NCBI GenBank assembly: GCA_030068075.1
Contig: CM057826.1
Location: 110,649,746 to 110,713,745 of the forward strand
Length of the DNA: 64,000 nt
Direction: 5' to 3'
Origin: Paguma larvata
Taxonomy: Eukaryota > Chordata > Mammalia > Carnivora > Viverridae
Part shown: positions 21,314-31,651 of the stretch, in pieces
Position numbering within the stretch: position 1 is the stretch's first letter
How the letters are laid out: the number at the start of each line of letters is the position of its first letter
Notes under the pieces: generated by a model
Databases searched by the model: none
Seen by the model: the letters and a program-made list of their open reading frames with translations, nothing else
What the model was told of the DNA's origin: nothing
Made by a program: the position numbers and the translations under genes

Positions 21314-21505
21314 ATTTTTTTAAAAATTATTTTAATGTTTTTTTGGGGGGGGGCGCAGAGAGAGAGGGAGACACAGAATCCAAAGCAGGCTCCAGGCTCC
21401 TAGCTGTCAGCACAGAGCCCTACATGGGGCTCGAACTCACAAACCATGAGATCATGACCAGAGCCAAAGTCGGATGCTTAACCGACTGAGCTACTCAGGC
21501 GCCCC
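21314..21505 (-). mobile_element. SINEC_Fc-type SINE, perfect duplication
   Basis: Reverse SINE ending GAGCTACTCAGGCGCCCC. A 15 bp perfect duplication TTGAACTAAACATTC lies at 21299-21313 and 21506-21520. Confidence 0.95.
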
Positions 21506-21858
21506 TTGAACTAAACATTCTTATATAATAAGATCTGTAGGAAAATTTGAAATCTGCCTGTACTGATCTGCATTCATACAACAAGTTAGCAATCTGTATG
21601 TGCTTCTTTTTTGGGATACTACAATTCACATGGTCAGTGGAGAAAATGGTGATTGACCTCTTGTCAAAGGCACAAGCAAGTAAATTATACTCGGAGTGAA
21701 TAAACTGAAGAAGAAGAAGGACCTTCTTATACACAAGGATCCAATACATGTCCTCAGTCTGAGAAGTCAGTAAGGACATGGGAGAAGGAGGCGGGGGCAA
21801 GAGGCTTGCCTAGAGAGGACGGAACAGTTACGTGGCTCTGATGGCCCTAAACAACTAC

Positions 21859-21946
21859 CTGGACTGCTTCTCTCTTCACTTTGTCAGCTCCTACTTTCTC
21901 CTTTCCTTCCTTGCCATTATTTTTCTTCTCTTCTTCTTCAAGTTTG
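21859..21946 (-). CDS. SPINK5: SPINK5 exon: D8-D9 linker
   Basis: This 88 nt exon completes a Phe codon and reads KLEEEEKKNNGKEGKEKVGA followed by DKVKREAVQ. Human reads KLEEEEKKNDKEEKGKVEAEKVKREAVQ with the same length, so the exon is conserved in size. KVKR-E is the probable convertase site. The acceptor is ATTGCAG and the donor is CAG|GTAGTT. Confidence 0.95.
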
Positions 21947-23533
21947 CTGCAATCAAAAATAAAGGAGGTACAAGCTAAGTACAATTTTCCATTGTCTTTG
22001 GTAATGTATTTTTAAAAAGAATGAGGATCTTCCAGACAAGGTCAGATTCACTCTTTAGTACAAATTTATCCAGTCTAAGAGGTGCTATTACATTGCAGAT
22101 AATAATAATAATAATAAAACAGTAATAATTCTGTAGTTTACAATTCCCCTTAAAAATAAAACTAGCATGTTCTTTTTTATCAGTATGTGACCCTCATGTA
22201 GTCTTTTTCTGTCAGTCAGTGACTTCGGTGATCTGAAAGAAGTCATGACTGACTTGATTTTTCTAAACTGTGCAACTTTTCCTGTGTAAATAACAATGAT
22301 AAATATCAGTGATCAAAGCAGAGGTGATACCAAGTCAGATGATGGGCCCTAGTCAAAATAAACCATATTTCACTATAAAATTAAAATTTTAGGTATTATT
22401 TTAAGGGCATTAATATCCAAGTTGAAATTCATGTTTTAGAGTATAATAATGATCCAAGTTCGAGAAGAGTCAACAGCTAATATTTTGAGGTTGATCCAGA
22501 GTCTAACTTCTGGCATTCTTAGCATGTTCTACTGACACACAGCTTATCAAAGCTGGAAAATCTGTAGCATTGGTCACATCACATCTGGTCATCACCTCAG
22601 CGTGGACAAATGGAGCAAGTAAGAGAAGACCCTTGATTTCCTGAATCTGAGCCCACTGCCTGCTCTACTAGCCTAGTCTGTCAATTGCTCCTTTAAGGAG
22701 CTTTGTTCATATGCCTGAGACTGGGCAAGGACATGCAAAAAGTTACAAGACAACAATAACTTTGTGCCTCTTTCAACAGATACTATTTTAACACATCCCT
22801 CAACATTTACTTTAGCCCAAGACTCTGTAGAGGATTAGGAATCTAAGAAGGAGGAGAACCAGAGGAGGTAAAATCAATTTCTCCTCTACTGTCCCACACA
22901 ATGGAGCTCAGGTCCGACTCACCAAAACAATAGCATAAAAGTCCCTGGACTTGGCTTCACAAGAAGACATTTCAATAAATACCTATAGCATGGCCTTTCC
23001 TCTTAGGGGTTTACTCTCTACACTAAACCACTTACCTAAGTATTTATCTCACCTGTAAAGGGTAATGGCCCTAAAAGGATAAACGCTATCCTCTCTATTC
23101 CATTTCTCAGTCAGGTTACTGTAACGGTTCTGGCATGCTGGCCTCATAGATCTCTGTTCAACTAGTTCTTCCTTAGCCAGTATCTGAATATATTCACAGA
23201 AGCATAAAATGTCAGAGGTGGGAGAAAGACCAAAGATATCGCTGCATCCAGATCATCAAACTTCTGCTCCCTCTTTGTTACGATGATGACTGTCAAGTGT
23301 TAAAAACCTAACAGCACTAAATTCAGACTTTCTCATGACTTACCTAGAGGACAGAAAGAGAACTGAAGAGAGAACCACACTGTCACCGTGTGATTCAATA
23401 TTACTTCCTGCCTTGTCCAGGTGTTTTCAACGTCCCTAGCACACAACCCATGGTATATATTCTACACATTTCTAAAGACACTGGGACTCAGACGTGATGG
23501 ATGATGAGGACATTAGGCGGGACAGATACTCAC
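21947..23533. other. Intron between D8 and its linker
   Basis: 1587 bp with only a short AATA run (22100-22119). No gene or mobile element recognised. Confidence 0.75.
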
Positions 23534-23661
23534 AATACACTTGCACACATGGCGCACTTGTTTCCATGCATTTTGCCATCTGGGCCACGGACAGGGTCAT
23601 TCTCCTTGGTGCATATGAGCATTCCATTCCTCACCTGGTTCCGAAATTCACTGCAGAGCTC
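23534..23661 (-). CDS. SPINK5: SPINK5 exon: LEKTI domain 8 core
   Basis: This 128 nt exon encodes ELCSEFRNQVRNGMLIC, TKENDPVRGPDGKMHGNK and CAMCASV. It has four Cys. P1 is Lys (C-T-K-E), where all other TREND-type domains in the window have Arg and human D8 has Arg (ICTREHNPV). Lys keeps trypsin-like specificity but may shift target preference. The donor is TT|GTGAGT and the acceptor is TTCTAG. Confidence 0.96.
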
Positions 23662-25654
23662 CTAGAAAATATTTTCTCAGGATGATTTCCTACCCTTTCT
23701 CTACCTTTGCCTATTGTGAGGAATAAGTAACATAGACTAGGAAGAAAAAAGAAAAGTGATGACATGCAGCAGTAAATCAGTAAGTATTTACAAAGATTCC
23801 ATCACAGAACCAGCATTGCCCTGGCACCAGAGTGGAGCTGGAAATATTTAACATCATCATTCTCCTGAGGCTGCTTACAATCTAGGTGCAGGAGAAGGCT
23901 GACAAAATTGGTAGAGAACAACATAAAAGATATGTATTTGTGTTGTGTTACATATCAAAGTCTATAAAAGCTCTGAAAGGTCAAAGGTGAGGGGGTTCAA
24001 TGGACCTAGAAGAAGAGGCTTCTCGGAGGAACTGAGAATACTGCCCAGCCTTCATGAATAAGAAAGAAATCCTGCCATTCACAACGACTTGGATGAAACT
24101 AGAGTGAACTCTGCTAAGTGAAAAAGTGAGATAGAAAAAAAGTACTGTATGATCTCACTCATGTGGAATCTAAAAAAGCTGAACTCACAGAAACAGAAAG
24201 TAGAAGGGTGCTTGCGAGGGGCTGGGTGGGGGTGGAGGAAACAGGGAGGTGTTGGTCAGAGGTTATAAACTTCCAGATATAAGATAAGATGAATTAAGTT
24301 CCGGAGATCGAAGGTAGAGCGTGGTAATTACTGTTAACGATAGAATAGTATACAATACGGTATACGTAAAAGTTGCTAAGAGAGTAGATCCTAAATGTTC
24401 TCACCACAAAAAAAGAAATGTATTTGTGTAATTTTGTGATGCGATAGAAGAGTTAGGTAATGCTCTAGGAGCAGTATTTTATAACATATAAATGTATCAA
24501 ATCAACATGATAGACACCTTTACCTTATACAATGTAATATGTCAATTAAACTTCAATAAATCTGGAAAAATTAAAGTAAGAATATAGTATCTAAAATTAT
24601 TGGTGAACCTCAATTTGTCTTTAGAAGGCGGAGAAAGAAAAGAAAAAGACACTAAAACTAAGAAATAAAGATGTATTTCAAATAAAGATATGGAAAAGAG
24701 AACAAGTGTGATCTCTTGGAGAAACTGACACCTTTTGGGGAGTCACTTGATAAAGCAGAGGGATGCAGATTTCACACAGGAGAGGTACAACAGAAGCAGA
24801 GAGAAGGAGAAATGTGTTAACACCATTTGGAAAATCTAAGATGACTTAGCAGCTGATCGGATATTATGGATAAAACAAGTGTTTAGTCCTAATAACCAGA
24901 TGGCTCCAACTAACAGAAAGAAAGTTAATGAGCAAGTGAAGTCAGTTTAAAGGTCAACTTTTAAACTGTGTCAACTTTTCCCAAATAAATAGTAGGCTTA
25001 CACTTTGCAGCTGTTAGGAAATAAAATACATAAAGGTAAATCCTGTTTATGGCCATTATACGAGAATATATATGGAGAGATTCTATTGTGCTGCTTGTAA
25101 AATTATAAAATTACCATGTATGGTAGATTAACTAGGAAGTCAAAAGATTTGCTTAATAATTAATTGGAGTGGGAATCTTAGTACTTTCTCTAAATTTGGA
25201 TGGTGACAAAGATAAAATATAATAATATATGTGCACTTTGTTTTGTAAATTGAACTATTGTAAGTAATAGGGACATTGTACTCTCTATTTGAAATAACAG
25301 AGGTTGGAATAGTATAAACTGAAATTAGTAAATTGCAAAAATTGATATAAATAACCTGTGCCTGACGACAGAAATGTAAGAAAAGCCAAATAGGGAGAAT
25401 ATACCTTACTAAGTCAGTTAACCCTCTACTTTTTATAAAATTAAACTCAAAATTTGAATTATCATGCAATATCATTGGCACTCTGGAAACTGCTAATCGA
25501 GCCCCTTTTTTCAGTTTTTTGGTTTTTTTTTTGTTGTTGTTCATTTCAGGTATGATAATTGAAAAGGAAAACATTTCCGCTAATGAGATATCTAGAATGC
25601 TTTAAGGAGAAAAAAAATGTCAAGGCATAGCATCAGCAGTTCTGAGAAAATTAC
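23662..25654. other. Intron between the D7-D8 linker and D8
   Basis: Contains an L1 3' end and possibly an ancient repeat at 23800-24020. Nothing recognised in 24561-25654. Confidence 0.75.
24040..24560 (+). mobile_element. L1 3' end (old)
   Basis: AATCCTGCCATTCACAACGA, TGATCTCACTCATGTGGAAT and GTAATATGTCAATTAAACTT are the L1 ORF2 end and 3' UTR in order. Confidence 0.8.
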
Positions 25655-25703
25655 CTTTGTAGCTTCTCTTTTAGTCTTCGCTCTTGCTCTTTCTTCTTGC
25701 TGA
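25655..25703 (-). CDS. SPINK5: SPINK5 exon: D7-D8 linker (shortest)
   Basis: This 49 nt exon completes a Phe codon (TT|T) and reads QQEERARAKTKREATK, matching human QQEERARAKAKREAAK. KTKR-E is the likely processing site. The frame requires the acceptor GCATAG|TCAGCAAG; a second AG four bases further in (TCAG) would shift the frame, so the upstream AG is the coding choice. The donor is AAG|GTAATT. At 16 residues it is the shortest spacer seen. Confidence 0.94.
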
Positions 25704-26029
25704 CTATGCAGATCAGAGGAAGAAAAAGAACTGGATCTTAGCATCGGAGAGTAGAATCTAAACATGTTCAGGTTGATCACCCACTGCTCTGACAGGTCTC
25801 GAGCACCCCCAAAGATCCACACATAGCACTTTGTCATTTTAGGGGATAATAAACTGCAATGATTCACTTCACCTCCAGATGAGAGTGTATAAGAAAAAGT
25901 CCCTTCATGGGGAAAGCCATTTAGCTCCTCAGCAAAGGAGATAATACTTTCTATTTGCTGATTCTTTTGCATCTGTAATAACTTCTTTTACATTGGTAAT
26001 ATGTGGCTTCTGGGAGGCAGACAAGCATG

Positions 26030-26250
26030 GTTAACGGGACAGACTCTGGAGCCAAACTGCATAAGGAACATAAGGAATGTCTGACCCTCTCTGTGCCTTC
26101 CTTACCTTTAAATGGCAAAGGGGAAGGGAGGGATAAGAGAGGTAGTAATGGTATTTTTTTCATAGGATTGTTTTGAGTGTTAAGTGGGTAAATACATGTA
26201 AAGCAACTAGAATGAGTATTCGGTACATAATAAAGTGATTGTCGAAAGTA
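26030..26250 (+). repeat. MIR
   Basis: CAGACTCTGGAGCCAAACTG followed by CTGACCCTCTCTGTGCCTTC and ATAGGATTGTTTTGAG is MIR-like. Confidence 0.6.
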
Positions 26251-27884
26251 ATCAGTGTCATCAACACTGTAATTATTATGAGTCAATCCTCCCAAAATAG
26301 GTGTATGATGGAAATAAGGCAAGGGCGATAGCATTTAACCATTTATGATAACTAACAGTGTTGCAAATTGAGTTCAGCATAATTGGATCTATAGCACAAT
26401 TTAATCCTGGTGCACAGAAGGAAAAAAAAATTAAATAATATGTAAAAAGTTTTCATTTTAAAATGTAAACATGTTTTAAGTTTAATGTAAAAATTAGATT
26501 ATATTTCAGTCGACATAAGAATTGCTCCCACTGATTAAATTAAAACTTTCTTCAAAGGTGAAAAGACAGTTTTCATTTGGTATGAATGTGTGCAAGAAAA
26601 GACTACGGAGGGAAGAACAATTCTCAAAAAGCCAACAGATTTTGCTAACATACCCATAAAATATGAGGTAATAAATAAAACTTTATTTCTTTTTGATAAG
26701 GAATTTTTATAGGGATTGGAGAAAAGCACTAAAATAGCTCCAAAATTGTGAGACTTCTCATTCTTCTTTTTATGGAAACTGATCCAAACTTTACCATGAG
26801 TCTAAGAAACATTTTTTTTCCATCCTAGGAAATCAGAGGAAGCAGCAGAGCTGACCACTAGGTGGCAGAACTCCCTCCTAGTCACTGGAAGATTGATGTG
26901 GAGATCAAGAAAAACAGACTCAAACCAGCCTGACTAGAAGTGGATAATGGCATTGCTACATGATTATCTTCTATCTACACCATACAGTGAAAACCATCAT
27001 TTTCTTCATTATTTTTTTTTCTGCACTGATGTTTCTATCTTTCCCAACTTCACTGGGCCTTTATTTTGTCATCTATAACTTGCGATAAAAATTACAAGAA
27101 AGACCTTCCTCATGTTTATCGTGAAGACCAAATGAGATTACACAGCAAAGCTTTTAGCAAATATTTACCGATGATATGCGTTCAAAAACTGTTGGTTATA
27201 GTGATTATATGGTCATCATCTTGACTTCCATCTAAGAGGTTTGTAATGCTTCCATGCCCAACCACTATGGGACAAATATTGTTCTCTACCAAGGAAGACC
27301 GAATGACCAAATCCTTTCAGAGATTCTGGGTTTACAGAAAGTCAATTGGGAGTGTCTCTTGGGACAGAGATCAAAAACCTTAAGGAATATCAGAGACTCT
27401 TGTTTTTGAGGATACATCATGCCATTTATTCTACAGTCAGGCTTTAGTCCCCTATAAACGAGGATCCAACTTCCACCACTCCTAATGCGGCCTTCACCTA
27501 CTTCAACTATTACGAAGTTCGTCTTTGTGTTGTGCTCAAATCTGTGTCCCTTCAGCTCTCATCCATTTTAACTCTACTTCTTCAGATCACACAGAATGAG
27601 TAAGAAGAAAGGTAGTAAACTAAAACAAACACTCTCCTAAAACCTGCCATGCACCATAATGATATTTTACATGTAATCTCATCCATTTCCTATTTTAGCT
27701 GATAATCCTTCAAATAACTAAAAAGCAATTAGTGTGGCTGCCACAAAGTATTCTATTCTCTTCTCTGGATAAAAGATCTTGAGTTCTCTCTAAAATATCC
27801 TAAAAGAAATTATTAAGGATCTCTTTAGATTGCAATACTCATCATCTGAAAGCTCTCCACCTTGCAGTTTGGTTTTGTATTTTA

Positions 27885-27885
<1 letters not shown>

Positions 27886-27916
<31 letters not shown>
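27886..27916. repeat. (TG)n microsatellite
   Basis: About 15 TG units. On the gene strand it is (CA)n, about 140 nt downstream of the D7 donor. Confidence 0.97.
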
Positions 27917-27918
<2 letters not shown>

Positions 27919-28058
27919 GTTCATTTAAACGTGACACCCCAAAATGACCGCTATACTGAAGAGGAAAATGCATTTTTCACAATCGATCCTTCACGACTGT
28001 TTGGAAACTTCCCTGGGTTCCTCCTCCCCCACCATCAGCAGTCCTGTGCTTTACTCAC

Positions 28059-28186
28059 AACAAGGCCTCACACATGGAGCAGGTGTTGCCATGCACTTTC
28101 CCGTCCGGGCCCTTGATGGGGTCGTTCTCTCTGGTGCAGAGAAGCTGTCCATTCTTCCTTAATTTTCGGTATTCGCTGCACAATTC
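28059..28186 (-). CDS. SPINK5: SPINK5 exon: LEKTI domain 7 core
   Basis: This 128 nt exon encodes ELCSEYRKLRKNGQLLC, TRENDPIKGPDGKVHGNT and CSMCEAL. It has four Cys and P1 Arg. The counterpart is human D7 (ELCSEYRKSRKNGRLFC), recognised by the RKNG motif before the second Cys. The donor is TT|GTGAGT and the acceptor is TCACAG. A CA repeat (gene strand) starts about 140 nt into the next intron. Confidence 0.96.
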
Positions 28187-28516
28187 CTGTGAAATTGAGG
28201 AAGGAGGTTGGAGCTTTTGAACACGGGTTGGATCAGACTGGAAAAACAGTTGCAGTTTAGACTTTTTCTTCAATGGGAATCAGCAAGGGGCTTATTTTAG
28301 AATAGTTCTTAGAAGACATCACTATTTTTAAAGGACAAAAGTTATAAACACTTAACCTAGAAATAGTCACATACGCACATGTGTGTATGCTCACACAGAA
28401 ACAAACACAAACTGTACAAATGTTTCCTACAGCTCTGGAGGACTTACGAGTTCCCCGAATATCATCGAGGGAGCCCAGGTCCACATGCCTCTGACTTTTG
28501 GAACAGTTTCCCTCAC
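28187..28516. other. Intron between the D6-D7 linker and D7
   Basis: A short 330 bp intron with no recognised element. Confidence 0.85.
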
Positions 28517-28598
28517 CTCAAAGGAAGTCGTATTCTCAGATTGTCTCTTATTTCTTGACTCACTTTCCTTCTTTTTCTTTTCTTTTTCTTCAGTTTGA
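28517..28598 (-). CDS. SPINK5: SPINK5 exon: D6-D7 linker
   Basis: This 82 nt exon completes a Phe codon and reads QTEEKEKKKKESESRNKRQS followed by ENTTSFE. RNKR-Q is a furin-type site; human has RNKRQSKSTASFE. The N-T-T triplet fits an N-glycosylation sequon (N-x-S/T), for which I recall no counterpart in the human linker. The acceptor is TTTTAG and the donor is GAG|GTGAGG. Confidence 0.95.
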
Positions 28599-28659
28599 CT
28601 AAAAGAGAATAGTTAAAAAAGAGATCAGTAAAGATCATAGAATGTCCCGATTGAAAGTG

Positions 28660-28890
28660 ATCTCAATATCATTTAATTATTATAGTTAACACTTAGTAAA
28701 TTCTTACTATGTGCCTAACCTGGTGCTTATACCATGAAATCTTATCAAGTGCATGTTGTAAAACTTCTATCATAACTCCATGTACAGATGAGAACACTGA
28801 CAGACAGAATGGATCACTTCCCCAAGGACACAGAACTGATAAATGTAGACTTCAGGTGTAGACCCTAATTCAGAGGCAGTTTTTCAATCT
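28660..28890 (+). repeat. MIR
   Basis: ACTATGTGCCTAACCTGGTG, CATGTACAGATGAGAACACT and CAAGGACACAGAACTG match MIR order. Confidence 0.7.
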
Positions 28891-29757
28891 TCCAGTACTC
28901 ACAGTTTCCAATACTCAGTATGTCTGATTCCTATCTAGCTTTGCTTTAATGTGCCAGTAAATTCTTTACTTACACCATCCTTGAAACCACACCTAGGTCA
29001 TTCTACCCCTGAAGTCCTCAAACTGTTAGGAAATTGCTCTTGGCTTCGAGCCAGACTCCTTCCAGAACTTCTACTCCTTGTTCCCTCTTTCTTCCATAGA
29101 GAGAGCCTAAAGGGTTGATTCCACATTTAAAAACAAAAGCTACTTGGGTATTTCCAAGACTGTAACTCTCCCCTGGCCAAGTGCGCTATGCCTTATCAGT
29201 CCTCAAAGGACATGGTTTGTATTCATTTCCTCTAAATGTGTTTTTGCTTTTCTCCTTGAGTGGTGCTCTCACAAAGGAACACAAAGTTAGTCTGGATTCA
29301 TGGCTTACATTTTCTAGAATCCTTTCCATAACAGTAACAATTGTCCGGTGAAGAGAGAGATGTTGAACATAAAATCACGCATATCAATTTACAGCTATAC
29401 TAATTGTGCTGAGTGCTATGGAGGGAAGTCCTGGTCACCACGAAGGAACAAGTGAGGGGTTAGGGGCACGGAGTGGGGTTCCCCCGGCTGTTTGAGCTGA
29501 CGAGACACATGGGAGGCGTTTACTCCGCCAGATGTTCACCTTTCCTATTCCAAGTCGTTCTCTCAGCACCTGTGTATGAATTAGTGTACCGTTTTGCATA
29601 TTAATATGTTTGCTTTGTGATTCGTTGTGTGATTTCAGATGACTTCACATCCGGCTCTGTAGGGGTGAGATCCTTGTTTTATATCCTGTACGCTTTCAGA
29701 GTGATCACTTCAACCAGTGATTGATATGCAGGAATTATTCTTGGGAGTTGTCTGGAG

Positions 29758-29765
29758 TGACGTCA
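29758..29765. promoter_or_regulatory. Perfect CRE palindrome (unproven)
   Basis: TGACGTCA is the full CREB/ATF site. It is intronic, and a single 8 bp match is weak evidence of function. Confidence 0.2.
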
Positions 29766-30072
29766 CCATGATGGCAACACAGGTGTCTCCTAACTTCCCT
29801 CCCCCAGCACTGACTGGACCTCAGAGACCAAGACAGATTGCATTAAAAGGGTAAGAGAAGGAGCTACACGTGGACCTGCCTGCCTCTCTCTTAGGACACA
29901 GCAGGAATTATTCTTTGATAATTACGACATTGTGCAAAACTGCTGCTGACAAGAAACAAAACACAACTTAATTTAAGAAGTAAAATACAACAAATCTAAC
30001 ATTAAAAAATTTTAAAAATGAGGCAGAAAGGACAAAACTCTCCCTCATTTTCCCAGCCGCAGTGCCACTTAC

Positions 30073-30200
30073 AAGAACGCCTCACACATGGAGCAAGTGT
30101 TGCCATGCATTTTCCCATCTGGGCCCTGGATGGGGTCGTTCTCTCTGGTGCAGGGGAGTCTTCCATTCCTCACAAGCTTGCGGTATTCACTGCACAGCTC
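30073..30200 (-). CDS. SPINK5: SPINK5 exon: LEKTI domain 6 core
   Basis: This 128 nt exon encodes ELCSEYRKLVRNGRLPC, TRENDPIQGPDGKMHGNT and CSMCEAF, with four Cys and P1 Arg. In human LEKTI, D6 is one of the best-characterised inhibitory domains. Here it differs from D9 at only 3 of the 42 complete codons and shares a 25 nt identical block with D7 and D9 around the reactive site. The donor is TT|GTAAGT and the acceptor is GGTAG. Confidence 0.96.
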
Positions 30201-30891
30201 CTACCAAGACAGAGAAAGCACGTTAGGGATATCTGCTTTATGCCTCTTCTAAGCGGAAGACTGGAACATCTACAGTGGCAGAAACTAATGTTATGTTTCT
30301 TTGATGCCTGGATTTTAGTTGTGTTTCTCTCACATGTAAAATTCAGTTCAATAAACAAAACTCATCACTTACTAAGAGACGGGAATAAGTAAAACATAAT
30401 AGGATGTCAAAATATAATAAAAGAGGTGGACAAGTAAACTCTATTATTATCTAACCAGAATAAAATGAGTGCAAACAAGAAACAAGAAAATCTGAAAACG
30501 CGGAGGTTGAGGCCATGAGATCTGATTGTGAAAACCAAGGGAGATGTCATGGAATAAGAATAATTTGAGTGATTGGAGAGCAAACAGAATTTTTGTGGGT
30601 AAGAAGGGGATTGGGGAATATGCATACTACTTTGTTAAAATAAATTGAGAAACAAAGTTGGAAACTACATAGGTATACAGCAGAACACGAATTTCTAAAT
30701 GAAGGTAAGCAGCCAAAGAGGAAAAGAGATAGGAAGTTGAGGTGTATGCAGTTAATGATGAGTCATTTTTGGGCTTTAAGCAGATTAATATTTTGAAACT
30801 TTAGTTGTGTTAGGGAGGATAGCTGGATAAGGGAAAGACTAAAACCTACAGGGAGAAGCAGGAGACTTTCATCATCTAAACAATAGGCAAT

Positions 30892-31058
30892 GGGGCACCT
30901 GGGTGGCTTAGTCAGTTGAACATCTGATTCTTGATTTTGGCTCAGGTTATGATCCCAGGGTCAGGGGATGGAGTCCTGAATCAGGCTCTGTGCTGAGTGT
31001 GGAGCTTGGAATTCTCTCTCCGTCTCTCTCTGCCCCTCACCACTTGTGTGTTCTCTCT

Positions 31059-31060
<2 letters not shown>
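30892..31060 (+). mobile_element. Old Can-SINE
   Basis: GGGGCACCTGGGTGGCTTAG head, GATTCTTGATTTTGGCTCAG body. Confidence 0.87.

Positions 31061-31061
<1 letters not shown>

Positions 31062-31090
<29 letters not shown>
31062..31090. repeat. (CA)n at the SINE end
   Basis: About 14 CA units replacing the usual A-rich tail. Confidence 0.95.
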
Positions 31091-31092
<2 letters not shown>

Positions 31093-31569
31093 AGGAAAAC
31101 CCAAGGGGAAAAAAACCAAAATAGTTTATATTATATAAACTATAATAACTTATAGAAGGCTGTGGGAACAAATATTATAACATTTCGGGGGTAAAAATCA
31201 GGATTTATGTGTGCAGAATGAAGGTATTTTGATCCCAACTCAGATATGAAATTTCAAAAACTCACAGGTAGAAAATACACACATAGGGTCTCTGGAAAGT
31301 GGTTTACCAAAGCTAGCACAGTCTGTACTGGTGAAAAAGTACTAGAACTCAGTTTTTTCAGACTTCAAATAACTTATTCTTATCGTACAGGCTGAGTCTC
31401 TGAAGCAGCAAGAATGGACCAAACACCCATAGCATTCATCTCAATGTCACCTCCGGAGCAAAGGGTTAAGATTTCCTGGGAATATTTGCTGGACAATATT
31501 CTACCCTATAGACTCTGAAATGTTTAAGTTATAGTGCCCGGTAGGACTCAGGGGGTGGATTCCACTCAC

Positions 31570-31651
31570 TGCATAGGAAGGTGCTTTTCCAGATTCTCTT
31601 TTCCTTCTTGCTTCTTTTTCAGCCTTTTCCTTTTCTTTAGCTTCTGCTTGG
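31570..31651 (-). CDS. SPINK5: SPINK5 exon: D5-D6 linker
   Basis: This 82 nt exon completes a Tyr codon and reads QAEAKEKEKAEKEARRKRES followed by GKAPSYA. RRKR-E is a textbook furin-type site; human has RNKRESGKATSYA. The upstream half is a likely charged helix. The acceptor is CATTCAG and the donor is GCA|GTGAGT. Residues around the RRKR site and GKAxSYA are the most conserved part. Confidence 0.95.

Larger units (their letters stand above)
19011..21858. other. Intron between the D8-D9 linker and D9
   Basis: Contains SINEs on both strands, a GAAA repeat, an LTR-like repeat and an ancient unassigned repeat (listed). Nothing recognised in 19011-19290, 20076-20539 and 21521-21858. A short CAT/ATC run lies at 21152-21181. 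Confidence 0.75.
25704..28058. other. Intron between D7 and its linker
   Basis: Contains a MIR (26030-26250) and a TG repeat (27886-27916). 26251-27885 shows no element that I recognise. Confidence 0.75.
28599..30072. other. Intron between D6 and its linker
   Basis: Contains a MIR at its start and a palindromic TGACGTCA (listed). The rest, including a locally GC-richer part at 29440-29780, is unassigned. Confidence 0.7.
30201..31569. other. Intron between the D5-D6 linker and D6
   Basis: One SINE with an AC-repeat tail (listed). Nothing recognised in 30201-30891 and 31092-31569. Confidence 0.8.

Noticed and set aside
25655..25707. Alternative acceptor four bases inside the D7-D8 linker exon (TCAG)
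   Set aside because: It would shift the frame; the upstream AG keeps the conserved QQEERARAK reading.
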